A stretch of 10,129 nt of DNA from an uncultured Bacilli bacterium (GTDB lineage: Bacteria; Bacillota_I; Bacilli_A; RF39; UBA660): contig CANQAF010000041.1 of NCBI GenBank assembly GCA_947588975.1, positions 1 to 10,129 on the forward strand. Reading direction: 5' to 3'. The notes under the pieces were generated by a model. The model saw nothing but the letters and a program-made list of their open reading frames with translations. It searched no databases and was not told the DNA's origin. Positions 1 through 5,692 of this stretch are shown here, piece by piece. Within the stretch, counting starts at the first letter, position 1, and each line of letters begins with the position of its first letter. Position numbers and translations under genes: made by a program.

Positions 1-28
1 AAAGCTTAATTTTAAATTAAGCTTTTTT
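1..28. terminator. AT-rich terminator hairpin at window edge
   Basis: AAAGCTTAA (1-9) pairs with TTAAGCTTT (17-25) around a 7-base loop, and a T run continues to position 28. This is a Rho-independent shape on the + strand, ending whatever gene lies left of the window. The left arm begins with A residues at the window edge, so it may also serve the minus-strand gene that stops at 35. The stem has only two G:C pairs, so it is weak. Confidence 0.6.
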
Positions 29-34
29 GAAATT

Positions 35-391
35 TTATATTTTATTTTCTTTGATGAGTTTTTCCCATTTATCATGAATATAAGAATTTCCGCCAAGTTC
101 TTGATAACGGTCATACAATTCAAAAGCGTTTTGTTTTTGAATTTGTGATTTTAAATTACCTTGTTCTATATCATTCATAAAATTGACTAAAATCATTTTG
201 ATGAGTTCTTTTTCAATATTGTTTCTGCTTTGTGAAGACAATTCTTGTAGCTCATCAATTTTTTGATTGATCGGTTTTAGTAATTTTGTAATGAACAATT
301 TAAAGAAAGTAATAATACTAGTCACGACCCCAATCAAAACACTTAAAAAGGAGAGTATAGTTACAATTTGACCTAAAGATATATTTTCCAT
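35..391 (-). CDS. Phage holin-like small membrane protein (orphan)
   Basis: Protein of 118 residues with one N-terminal hydrophobic segment (about residues 5-30, after MENISLGQIVTIL), then a charged helical region (KPINQKIDELQ) and a soluble tail with a DIEQGN stretch and a C-terminal GGNSYIHDKWEKL motif. From memory, this architecture, with an N-terminal ENI-LGQI helix and a tail ending near GGNSYI, is that of a small protein common next to holin and lysin genes in Firmicute prophages. Its role there is generally annotated as holin-like without proof. I chose the Met at 389-391 rather than the upstream Met at 410-412 because AAAGAAGG (398-405 on the minus strand) sits 6 bases before it. No lysin, tail or integrase gene is visible in the window, so this is either a solitary prophage remnant, the edge of a prophage lying to the left, or a domesticated gene. 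Family assignment is by recognised sequence pattern only. Confidence 0.6.
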   Translation of the reverse strand: MENISLGQIVTILSFLSVLIGVVTSIITFFKLFITKLLKPINQKIDELQELSSQSRNNIEKELIKMILVNFMNDIEQGNLKSQIQKQNAFELYDRYQELGGNSYIHDKWEKLIKENKI

Positions 392-525
392 ATAATACCT
401 TCTTTCCATCAAGATACTTTACTATAATGTATGGTAAATTTTCAAAATGGATTAGAGCATTTATAGGAATAAAATAAATTTTTCTATTTTTAGTATATAA
501 AATTTTTCATTTATTATACAAAATA

Positions 526-554
526 TTGACAATGATTGCTTCAAAAAGCATATT
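526..554 (+). promoter_or_regulatory. Promoter of the surface-protein gene
   Basis: A consensus -35 TTGACA (526-531) is followed after 17 bases by CATATT (549-554, 4 of 6 matches to TATAAT). The spacer contains a small perfect inverted repeat, TGCTT-CAAA-AAGCA (537-550), which may be an operator or chance. The RBS AAAGGAGAG lies at about 584-592, just before the ATG at 599. Confidence 0.5.
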
Positions 555-598
555 TTGTGTATTCTTGCTCAAACTATAAATGGAAAGGAGAGTAAAAT

Positions 599-1348
599 AT
601 GTTGAAAAAACATAAAGGAAAAATTGGCGTTTTATTGCTTCTTATGGCACTTTTTCCTGCTTTTAATGTAAGTGCAGCGTCTTCTACAACAGTTCATAAT
701 CAAGCAGAATTCAAGGAAGCTTTAGATGATGAAGGTATTACAACAATTGTATTAGGAAATGATATTGAAACAACAGAAAAAATCAATATTTTAAGACCTG
801 TTACAATTGATGGTGCTGGACACGCAATGAAGTATGTTGGTACTTATGGCGAAGGAAGTTCAGACAATACTGTCTGGGGTGGAATTTATGTACTACAAGT
901 GTATAAAACAACTGCTACCATTAAGGATATTAAACTAACTAATGGTAATGGTGGTTTACTTGTAAATGGTGGCCATGTTACATTTGTTGGAACAATTGAT
1001 GTTTCAGGAAATGGTTTTGGTGGAATTGAGTTAGGTCAAGGTGTAGCTGTTGAATCATCTGCACATTTAGTTATTAGCGATAATGCAAAAATTGTTAATA
1101 CCACTGAATCAAGCGATAAGCCAACCCTTTGGGTACCAGAAGATTCTACAAATGCAATCCTAGAGATGAATGGCGTAAAACAAGTATTAGTAGAAGGACA
1201 AGAATTTTTAATTCAAGAAATTAATAGTTTATTCACTGTACCAGAAAACCCTAATACAAGTGATCCATTTACTGGATATATTGTAATGATATTATTTGGA
1301 ATTATTTCTTTTGGATATAGTATGAAGAAATTGGTAACCCAAGGATAA
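599..1348 (+). CDS. Secreted beta-helix surface protein with sortase sorting signal
   Basis: Protein of 249 residues. Residues 1-26 form a classic signal peptide (KKHKGK, a hydrophobic core, then VSA before the likely cut). The mature part begins like pectate-lyase-fold surface proteins: an N-terminal cap segment (HNQAEFKEAL, TTIVLGNDIET), then short repeating strands (VTIDGAGHAM, ATIKDIKLTNG, GGHVTFVG, HLVISDNAKIVN) as in right-handed parallel beta-helix proteins. The C-terminus is a cell-wall sorting signal: NPNTSD (217-222), a hydrophobic stretch (about 226-241) and a short basic tail (MKK). NPxT-type signals are typical substrates of class B sortases, and a class B sortase is the next gene, convergent. 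The inferred location is therefore covalently attached to the cell wall. It is short for a wall protein and has no visible catalytic motif or binding repeats, so ligand or role is unknown. The RBS AAAGGAGAG precedes the ATG. Confidence 0.75.
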   Translation: MLKKHKGKIGVLLLLMALFPAFNVSAASSTTVHNQAEFKEALDDEGITTIVLGNDIETTEKINILRPVTIDGAGHAMKYVGTYGEGSSDNTVWGGIYVLQVYKTTATIKDIKLTNGNGGLLVNGGHVTFVGTIDVSGNGFGGIELGQGVAVESSAHLVISDNAKIVNTTESSDKPTLWVPEDSTNAILEMNGVKQVLVEGQEFLIQEINSLFTVPENPNTSDPFTGYIVMILFGIISFGYSMKKLVTQG

Positions 1349-1374
1349 AAGAAACTTTAACGAGTTTCTTTTTT
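1347..1374. terminator. Bidirectional terminator between convergent genes
   Basis: A perfect 10-bp stem, AAAAGAAACT (1347-1356) with AGTTTCTTTT (1363-1372), encloses a 6-base loop (1357-1362), with T residues to 1374. The A-rich left arm gives the mirror-image T run for the minus strand, so it can stop transcription from both sides. The sortase stop codon (1357-1359) lies in the loop and the last sortase codons lie in the right arm. Confidence 0.85.
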
Positions 1375-2157
1375 CAACAATTTTGAATGAATCACTACAC
1401 GCCATTCATCATTGTCTAAGCATGTAGATAATGTAAGAATTTTATCTTGAGTATTTACGGTTGTATGAAAATCAAATTGACTACGATTTACTAAAGTATC
1501 CATAAATGATTGAAATTCTTGATTATTTTTAAAATGCGTTGTAATATAATAACCTTCTTCAATGATGGTATAAATACTAAATATTTGAAATAGGTAATTG
1601 TATTTTGGCGTTGATAATTTAATAATAGGAACGTTATTTTGATACCAATTTTCATCTAATAGAAATCTTAAACTTCCAAACATAGAATTATCTCTTCTTC
1701 CATGTCCATAAATGATGGTGTTTGGATTCATATGATTTAAGTTATTACGATAATCGGAAAAAATCCAACCTGCTTTGGTATAACTATGATCAAAAGCATG
1801 TGTTAAATAGTATTCATTACTCTTTGATTGAACAATCGGGTAATTGACATTGGTTCCATCAATTTGAATCCAACCAACGGTATCTTGATTTTGTACTAGT
1901 AAATCTTTAAAATCAACTTGTAAAAAAGGAAAATCAATATAGTTCCAAGAAGAATCATTTATATCTTTAGGGGGGTTATACAGGGGAGATGTTTCTTCCA
2001 CTTCTTCTTGTTTTGTTTCTTCTAATTTTTTTTCTAATTTTTTGAGTTCAATTTGTTCTTTTTTCCAAAGAATAAGTCCAATAATTGCCATATCCAAAAT
2101 AATAATGGATATAAGTGCAATGATATAGTATCTATATTTTTTAAACCATAATTTCAT
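1357..2157 (-). CDS. srtB: Class B sortase
   Basis: Membrane-anchored cysteine transpeptidase of 266 residues that cleaves a C-terminal sorting signal and joins the protein to the cell wall. An N-terminal hydrophobic anchor (about residues 10-31) is followed by a charged coiled-coil-like stalk (33-55, rich in K and E). The sortase domain runs from about 85 to 260. The class B signature VGWIQIDGTNVNYPIVQ (94-110) is present, as are the catalytic His152 (IIYGHGRRD), Cys246 (LTLSTC) and Arg253 (EWRVV). Length and N-terminal-anchor topology fit class B. The gene is convergent with the NPNTSD-bearing surface protein, which makes that protein its likely substrate (inference from proximity and motif class). 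The ATG at 2155-2157 is preceded on the minus strand by TAGAGG (2165-2170). The symbol follows the family; wall-linkage sites in this organism are unknown. Confidence 0.9.
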   Translation of the reverse strand: MKLWFKKYRYYIIALISIIILDMAIIGLILWKKEQIELKKLEKKLEETKQEEVEETSPLYNPPKDINDSSWNYIDFPFLQVDFKDLLVQNQDTVGWIQIDGTNVNYPIVQSKSNEYYLTHAFDHSYTKAGWIFSDYRNNLNHMNPNTIIYGHGRRDNSMFGSLRFLLDENWYQNNVPIIKLSTPKYNYLFQIFSIYTIIEEGYYITTHFKNNQEFQSFMDTLVNRSQFDFHTTVNTQDKILTLSTCLDNDEWRVVIHSKLLKKETR

Positions 2158-2233
2158 ATTGTAACCTCTAATTTCATTACTAGTTTGTATAAAATACGAA
2201 ATTTTATGCTGTGCAGAATTTGTCTATCAATGA

Positions 2234-2251
2234 TTTCATAAAAATATGAAA
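2234..2251. promoter_or_regulatory. Perfect palindrome, possible operator
   Basis: TTTCATA (2234-2240) and TATGAAA (2245-2251) are perfect inverted arms around AAAA. The repeat lies in the region between the sortase and peptidase genes, just upstream of the TATAAT at 2260, where a -35 box would be expected. That is a sensible place for a repressor or activator site. AT-rich palindromes also arise by chance in such DNA. Confidence 0.35.
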
Positions 2252-2259
2252 ATATATTT

Positions 2260-2276
2260 TATAATGAAATAGGTGA
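2260..2276 (+). promoter_or_regulatory. -10 element and RBS of the NlpC/P60 gene
   Basis: TATAAT (2260-2265) is a perfect -10 hexamer, and AGGTGA (2271-2276) is the RBS just before the ATG at 2281. Transcription would begin around 2272, leaving almost no leader, so either the start lies elsewhere or the mRNA is nearly leaderless. No good -35 box is seen; the palindrome at 2234-2251 occupies its place. Confidence 0.35.
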
Positions 2277-2280
2277 ATAT

Positions 2281-3492
2281 ATGAAAAAGATATTATGTGT
2301 GTTATTATTTGGTTTGGCTTGTTTTTTTATTTATGAAGAAAAATTTCCTAAAGTAGATTTAGATACTAATATAGAAAATATTGCTGAAGATACAAAACCA
2401 TTTCTTGAATATATAACAGATCAAGTTTTATTAAGTGTTGATGAAATTGAAATTTATAATCAACAAATTTTTAGTAAAACAAATTCTTTGTACCATTTGG
2501 ATCCTATATATACTAAAGACGAAATCATCACATATATTACTCGTTATCTCCCACCGAAACTTCCAAAATATAATGGAAATGAAGAAGTCACAAATGATGA
2601 GATCACATCCATGTTGCAAAATCGTAATATAGAACATATAAAAGATGAAGTTTTAAATCAAAAAGGTATTGTTATTCACCGTACAAATTTAAAATCTTTT
2701 CCCACTACTACTCATTTCTTTGAAGACCAAAATGTATATGATTTTGATCAATTACAAGAAACAGAAGTATCTGTTGCGACGCCAGTTTTAATTTTACATG
2801 AAAGTTTAGATCAAAAGTGGGTATTTATAGTGATGAATACTTATGTTGGCTGGATTCAAAAAGAAGATATTGCTTACGCAGAAGATGATATATATAATTA
2901 TTTCTATGATCCATCCCATTTTGGTGTCATTACAGATCCTATGATTGAAGTAGAAGATACATTACTAGATATGGGAGTAAGGTTACCCTATTTGGGCGTT
3001 GTAGAAAATGGGTACCAATTTGCATTTCCTATTAAAAAAGAAGATGGATTTGTACAAATAAAAAAAATTCTACTGGGAAAGAATCAAGTACATATTGGTT
3101 ATTTACCATATACAAAGAAAAATATAATTGTACAAGCATTTAAGTATGAAGGATTTCCATATCATTGGGGTGGTATGGATGATGGAGTGGATTGCTCAAG
3201 TTATATTTCTAATATTTATCGTACATTTGGCTTTGTGTTTCCTAGAAATACGATCGATCAGAAGGAAAGCGTTGGAAATATTATATCTTTAGAAGGATTT
3301 TCTTATTTGGAAAAAGAACAAGAAATAGAAAAATATGTTCCATCACTTTTATACATGCCAGGTCATGTGATGATTTATCTTGGAAATGATTTAATCATTC
3401 ATGCATCTGGAACACAGTTAAAAGTAACTATAAATAAGCTTTCAGATTCTCATTATTTAGATCGTATAAACCGTTTAATTTTAGTAGAGTAA
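2281..3492 (+). CDS. NlpC/P60 family cell-wall endopeptidase with SH3-like domains
   Basis: Protein of 403 residues, probably exported and membrane-anchored by an N-terminal hydrophobic segment (about residues 4-18). The catalytic domain is C-terminal (about 283-400). Its nucleophile is Cys305 in YHWGGMDDGVDCSSY, followed by His362 in MPGHVMIYLG and a third polar residue at His374 in IIHASG, the standard NlpC/P60 triad. The preceding region (about 40-280) fits the layout of the peptidases that carry an N-terminal stabilising domain plus two SH3-like modules; WVFIVMNTYVGWIQKEDI (180-197) looks like the core of one. Family members cleave gamma-D-Glu to diamino-acid bonds in peptidoglycan stem peptides or free muropeptides, so wall turnover or peptide recycling is likely. 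It is divergent from the sortase gene, and all three genes of this block act at the cell surface. RBS AGGTGA. A lipoprotein is unlikely (see rejected items). Confidence 0.85.
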   Translation: MKKILCVLLFGLACFFIYEEKFPKVDLDTNIENIAEDTKPFLEYITDQVLLSVDEIEIYNQQIFSKTNSLYHLDPIYTKDEIITYITRYLPPKLPKYNGNEEVTNDEITSMLQNRNIEHIKDEVLNQKGIVIHRTNLKSFPTTTHFFEDQNVYDFDQLQETEVSVATPVLILHESLDQKWVFIVMNTYVGWIQKEDIAYAEDDIYNYFYDPSHFGVITDPMIEVEDTLLDMGVRLPYLGVVENGYQFAFPIKKEDGFVQIKKILLGKNQVHIGYLPYTKKNIIVQAFKYEGFPYHWGGMDDGVDCSSYISNIYRTFGFVFPRNTIDQKESVGNIISLEGFSYLEKEQEIEKYVPSLLYMPGHVMIYLGNDLIIHASGTQLKVTINKLSDSHYLDRINRLILVE

Positions 3493-3495
3493 AAA

Positions 3496-3524
3496 TTGAA
3501 TTTTTGGCCGGGATATGATATGAT
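3496..3524 (+). promoter_or_regulatory. Sigma-A-type promoter of the 3552 gene
   Basis: TTGAAT (3496-3501) and TATGAT (3519-3524) are separated by exactly 17 bases, with 4 of 6 and 5 of 6 consensus matches. Predicted start of transcription is near 3531, giving a leader of about 20 bases that contains the RBS AGGAG (3540-3544). It begins just after the peptidase stop codon, so the 3552 gene can be transcribed on its own. Confidence 0.65.
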
Positions 3525-3551
3525 AAGGAAAATTGTAGTAGGAGTGGGGTT

Positions 3552-4103
3552 ATGGAAATAAAGACAATTCAAGGATATTGGAATCATAATTTTGTAACCA
3601 ACCAATATTCTTATGCTTTAAATGGAGAAATTATCATAGAGGACGATGGCTGGTTTGTGGGTTATATTAAACAAATGAATTTTGGAAAGCAAGATAATGA
3701 AATTGGCTTTGCATTTGGTATATGTGAAAATAATCAAGTTTTAGAATTATTTTATTGCTTGGATGATTTTATTTATCGTTTTCAAATATGTCAAAAAGAA
3801 GAATGCCTTGGCCATTATTCTTCAATCGGACCAGTAATAGAGCAATTACTTGGGCAATGTTCTATTACACTGAGAAATAAATTAGATCCACAAATGCGTG
3901 AAGTAGATGCGAAGACAAAATTATCATTCAATTTTATAAGTAGTAGGGATAAAGAATTTTATTATAAATTATGCAAAAGACGCTCTGAATTGATAAAAGT
4001 TGTAAAAGAAAAAAGTCAGGATTCTTCTTATGTATTATTGTATAAACTTTTGGAAAGAGAAAATTCCCCTGAACAGGGAGAAAATTATCAGAAAACATTA
4101 TAG
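3552..4103 (+). CDS. Soluble protein of unknown function
   Basis: I do not recognise this 183-residue protein. It has no signal peptide and no membrane segment. The first half (about 1-105) alternates short hydrophobic and polar stretches, for example YALNGEIII, GWFVGYIKQM, EIGFAFGI, QVLELFYCL and FIYRFQI. This suggests a beta-sandwich or barrel, with a run of aromatics and Cys69, Cys79 and Cys85. The second half (about 130-175) is charged and probably helical (YYKLCKRRSELIKVVKEK). AGGAG lies 7 bases before the ATG, and a good promoter sits just upstream, so it is surely expressed. Neighbours on both sides are unrelated in function, and no terminator is evident after it. It could be a lineage-specific cytoplasmic protein; no function is proposed. 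Confidence 0.75.
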   Translation: MEIKTIQGYWNHNFVTNQYSYALNGEIIIEDDGWFVGYIKQMNFGKQDNEIGFAFGICENNQVLELFYCLDDFIYRFQICQKEECLGHYSSIGPVIEQLLGQCSITLRNKLDPQMREVDAKTKLSFNFISSRDKEFYYKLCKRRSELIKVVKEKSQDSSYVLLYKLLERENSPEQGENYQKTL

Positions 4104-4145
4104 ACTTTACTCTAGTTTTTGGTAAAATAAAACATTATTAGGAGG
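4101..4145 (+). promoter_or_regulatory. Promoter and strong RBS of the small frameshifted gene
   Basis: TAGACT (4101-4106, 4 of 6) and TAAAAT (4123-4128, 5 of 6) are 16 bases apart, overlapping the stop of the preceding gene. The consensus RBS AGGAGG (4140-4145) follows, 7 bases before the ATG at 4153. With the terminator at 4335-4358 this defines a single-gene transcript. Confidence 0.5.
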
Positions 4146-4152
4146 TTTTGTG

Positions 4153-4333
4153 ATGTTAAAAGAAATTAAAGTTAATATATTATTAGTAAGTTCTGCAAAT
4201 GATTCTCGATTATCAATATTTAGATAAGCAGTATAATGTAGAAAAAGAGTTACCTGAAAGTGTTTTTCAAAAAGTAAAATATTTTGAAACTATAAAAAGT
4301 ATGGATGCGAGACCTCCAAAATTATATTTATAA
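4153..4333 (+). pseudogene. Small gene of about 59 codons, apparently frameshifted
   Basis: A frame opens at 4153 (MLKEIKVNILLVSSANDS) behind a perfect AGGAGG RBS but stops at 4225-4227 after 24 codons. The +1 frame, which also has an ATG at 4199, runs on for 44 residues to 4333 with protein-like composition (YLDKQYNVEKELPESVFQ, then SMDARPPKLYL). It ends two bases before a strong terminator. The simplest reading is one protein of about 59 residues broken by a single inserted base around 4199-4210. Removing one base would join the segments. Alternatives are two overlapping tiny genes, a programmed +1 shift near the CGA codon at 4207, or a sequencing error. The product is not recognised; it would be a small, charged, cytoplasmic protein. 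Confidence 0.55.
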
Positions 4334-4334
4334 T

Positions 4335-4358
4335 AAGAAGAGACTACTCTTCTTTTTT
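4335..4358 (+). terminator. Rho-independent terminator
   Basis: AAGAAGAG (4335-4342) pairs perfectly with CTCTTCTT (4347-4354) over a 4-base loop, followed by T residues to 4358. It lies directly after the stop of the small frameshifted gene and before the tcdA promoter. Confidence 0.85.
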
Positions 4359-4372
4359 CATTATTTCTGTTG

Positions 4373-4389
4373 TATAATAAATTTGGTGA
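4373..4389 (+). promoter_or_regulatory. -10 element and RBS of tcdA
   Basis: TATAAT (4373-4378) is a perfect -10 hexamer, but there is no convincing -35 box at 16-18 bases upstream, where terminator DNA lies. GGTGAG (4384-4389) is the RBS for the ATG at 4395. Transcription would start near 4385, very close to the RBS. Confidence 0.4.
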
Positions 4390-4394
4390 GCAGG

Positions 4395-5078
4395 ATGAAT
4401 GCATTAGATAGATTACAATTATTGATAGGCCAAGAGGCAATTACAAAATTAACAAATGCAACTGTTTTAATCGTAGGACTTGGTGGAGTAGGAGGATATG
4501 TTGTTGAAACATTAGCTCGTTGTGGTGTTGGTACTTTAATATTAGTAGATTATGATATGATTGAATTAACTAATATCAATCGTCAACTTATTGCATTACA
4601 TAGTACTATTGGTAAAAATAAAGCAGAGTCTTGGAAAGATAGAATTGATGATATCAATCCTAACTGTAATGTGATTCTTAAAAATATCTTTTTAACAAAA
4701 GAAAATATGGAAAAAACTATAGTTGAAAATATTGATTTTATTGTAGATGCTTGTGATACATTAAAAACCAAAGAAGAATTGATTCGCTTTAGCATTTCTA
4801 AACAGATTCCACTGATTTCTAGTATGGGCATGGGAAATAAGTTAGATCCTTCTAAAGTATCTATTATGGAAATACAAAAAACAAGTTATGATCCAATTGC
4901 AAAACACTTACGTAAAATGATGCGAGACGAAAATATAAAAGAAAAAATTATGGTAGTATCTAGTACAGAGCAGCCATCTATCCATGAAAAGACAATTGCT
5001 TCTAGTGCTTTTGTTCCAGCAGTAGCGGGAATTTTATGTGCAGAATATGTTGTAAGAAAAATTATAGGTGAAATATGA
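4395..5078 (+). CDS. tcdA: tRNA threonylcarbamoyladenosine dehydratase (E1-like, YgdL/CsdL family)
   Basis: Protein of 227 residues in the ThiF/MoeB/HesA superfamily. TcdA uses ATP to activate the carboxylate of t6A37 in ANN-decoding tRNAs and closes it to the cyclic form (ct6A). The nucleotide-binding loop GLGGVGG is at 28-34, the acidic-to-NxNRQ segment (DYDMIELTNINRQ) at 52-64, and the VDACDTLKTK segment at 117-126. Family-typical stretches SSMGMGNKLDPSK (142-154) and DPIAKHLRKMMR (166-177) separate TcdA from ThiF and MoeB, as does the absence of the CxxC zinc pairs. I start at 4395 because GGTGAG precedes it. An in-frame Met at 4305 would require translation through the terminator hairpin and lies before the -10 box. 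The next gene overlaps it by 4 bases. Confidence 0.9.
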   Translation: MNALDRLQLLIGQEAITKLTNATVLIVGLGGVGGYVVETLARCGVGTLILVDYDMIELTNINRQLIALHSTIGKNKAESWKDRIDDINPNCNVILKNIFLTKENMEKTIVENIDFIVDACDTLKTKEELIRFSISKQIPLISSMGMGNKLDPSKVSIMEIQKTSYDPIAKHLRKMMRDENIKEKIMVVSSTEQPSIHEKTIASSAFVPAVAGILCAEYVVRKIIGEI

Positions 5079-5608
5079 AGACAGTAGAACAAATAATAAA
5101 CTCATATTTAAAAAAAGAACAAGGCGATGGCCTTGCGATATGCCCAACAGAATTTATGATGCAAACATTACAAGGAAATAATGCGATTTTATCTTGTGAT
5201 GTATTAAGTAAGGAAAAAAGTAATACAGGAACAAGAAAATCTTGTAAGAAAAAATCTTTTTCTTTAAAAAAAATACGAAAACAATTTCATCAAAAAACCA
5301 AACATTTTATTGTAGCGAATATAAACGAATTGGAACGTTATTTTAAAACATTTGTTGCAGACAGTGTTTATATTACAAATGGAATGCTTTATCTTTTTAT
5401 ATTAGATATCAACTATGATTTACAAAAATTAGAAAGGCGATATCAGCGTTTTCATGTACCATGTGATATAGTGACTTGTAAAGATGGATTTGTTCTTGTC
5501 ATAAAAGTTGGTAATACAAAAACTCATTATTGGAAAGAAAAATGGTATTATTTTATTGATTCCATGATAGATATTCTAGATATCATTGGGGATGCTTTAA
5601 TCAATTAA
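5075..5608 (+). CDS. Basic protein of unknown function, coupled to tcdA
   Basis: I do not recognise this 177-residue protein. Its start overlaps the tcdA stop in an ATGA (5075-5078), with AGGTGA at 5066-5071, so the two are translated from one message. There is no signal peptide or membrane helix. The middle (about 45-75) is strikingly basic (KSCKKKSFSLKKIRK), possibly disordered or nucleic-acid binding. The C-terminal half (about 78-175) looks like a folded domain with alternating strands and helices (HFIVANINELERYF, MLYLFILDI, CDIVTCKDGFVLVIKVG). Coupling to a tRNA-modification enzyme makes an RNA-related role conceivable, but that rests on context alone. Confidence 0.75.
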   Translation: MKTVEQIINSYLKKEQGDGLAICPTEFMMQTLQGNNAILSCDVLSKEKSNTGTRKSCKKKSFSLKKIRKQFHQKTKHFIVANINELERYFKTFVADSVYITNGMLYLFILDINYDLQKLERRYQRFHVPCDIVTCKDGFVLVIKVGNTKTHYWKEKWYYFIDSMIDILDIIGDALIN

Positions 5609-5619
5609 AAGATCAAATA

Positions 5620-5655
5620 TTGTCAAGAAAAAGTTTAGTGCTTTTTTTTTGACAA
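5620..5655. terminator. Long imperfect hairpin between the tcdA operon and rnfC
   Basis: TTGTCAA (5620-5626) pairs perfectly with TTGACAA (5649-5655), and inside it AAAAAG (5628-5633) pairs with CTTTTT (5641-5646), leaving a 7-base loop. The inner hairpin with its nine-T run (5642-5650) looks like a weak intrinsic terminator of the tcdA operon. The outer arms put part of that T run inside a longer stem, so it may instead be a regulator site upstream of rnfC. Both are possible. Confidence 0.5.
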
Positions 5656-5670
5656 AAAACCATGTATAAT
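5649..5670 (+). promoter_or_regulatory. Presumed rnf operon promoter region
   Basis: A perfect TTGACA (5649-5654) and a perfect TATAAT (5665-5670) occur here but only 10 bases apart, too close for one ordinary sigma-A promoter. The TATAAT is well placed for the rnfC leader (start near 5677, RBS AGGGTGAT at 5682-5689). Its -35 would then fall in the T run around 5642-5647. The TTGACA is also the right arm of the hairpin at 5620-5655. Confidence 0.4.
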
Positions 5671-5692
5671 GTTTTAAGAATAGGGTGATGAC

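Noticed and set aside
513..518. TATAAT on the minus strand as promoter of the holin-like gene
   Set aside because: It is about 120 bases before the start codon, and the nearest -35-like hexamer has a spacing near 20 bases. In DNA this AT-rich, a single hexamer is weak evidence.
1262..1276. DPFTG read as an LPxTG class A sorting motif in the surface protein
   Set aside because: The Leu is missing, and NPNTSD just upstream fits class B signals, matching the adjacent class B sortase.
2281..2322. Lipobox in the NlpC/P60 protein (Cys14 after Gly-Leu-Ala)
   Set aside because: Position -3 is Gly rather than Leu, Val or Ile, and the hydrophobic stretch continues past the cysteine, so a plain membrane anchor is more likely.
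2431..2637. Open frames on both strands within the NlpC/P60 gene
   Set aside because: They lie wholly inside a well-supported gene, lack RBS sites and show no protein-like pattern. The same holds for open frames at 4583-4831, 4886-5092 and 7568-7837.
4305..4394. Upstream in-frame start that would lengthen tcdA by 30 residues
   Set aside because: The extension crosses the terminator hairpin and the -10 box, has no RBS, and its residues do not look like the family N-terminus. The ATG at 4395 has GGTGAG before it and begins MNALDR, as family members do.
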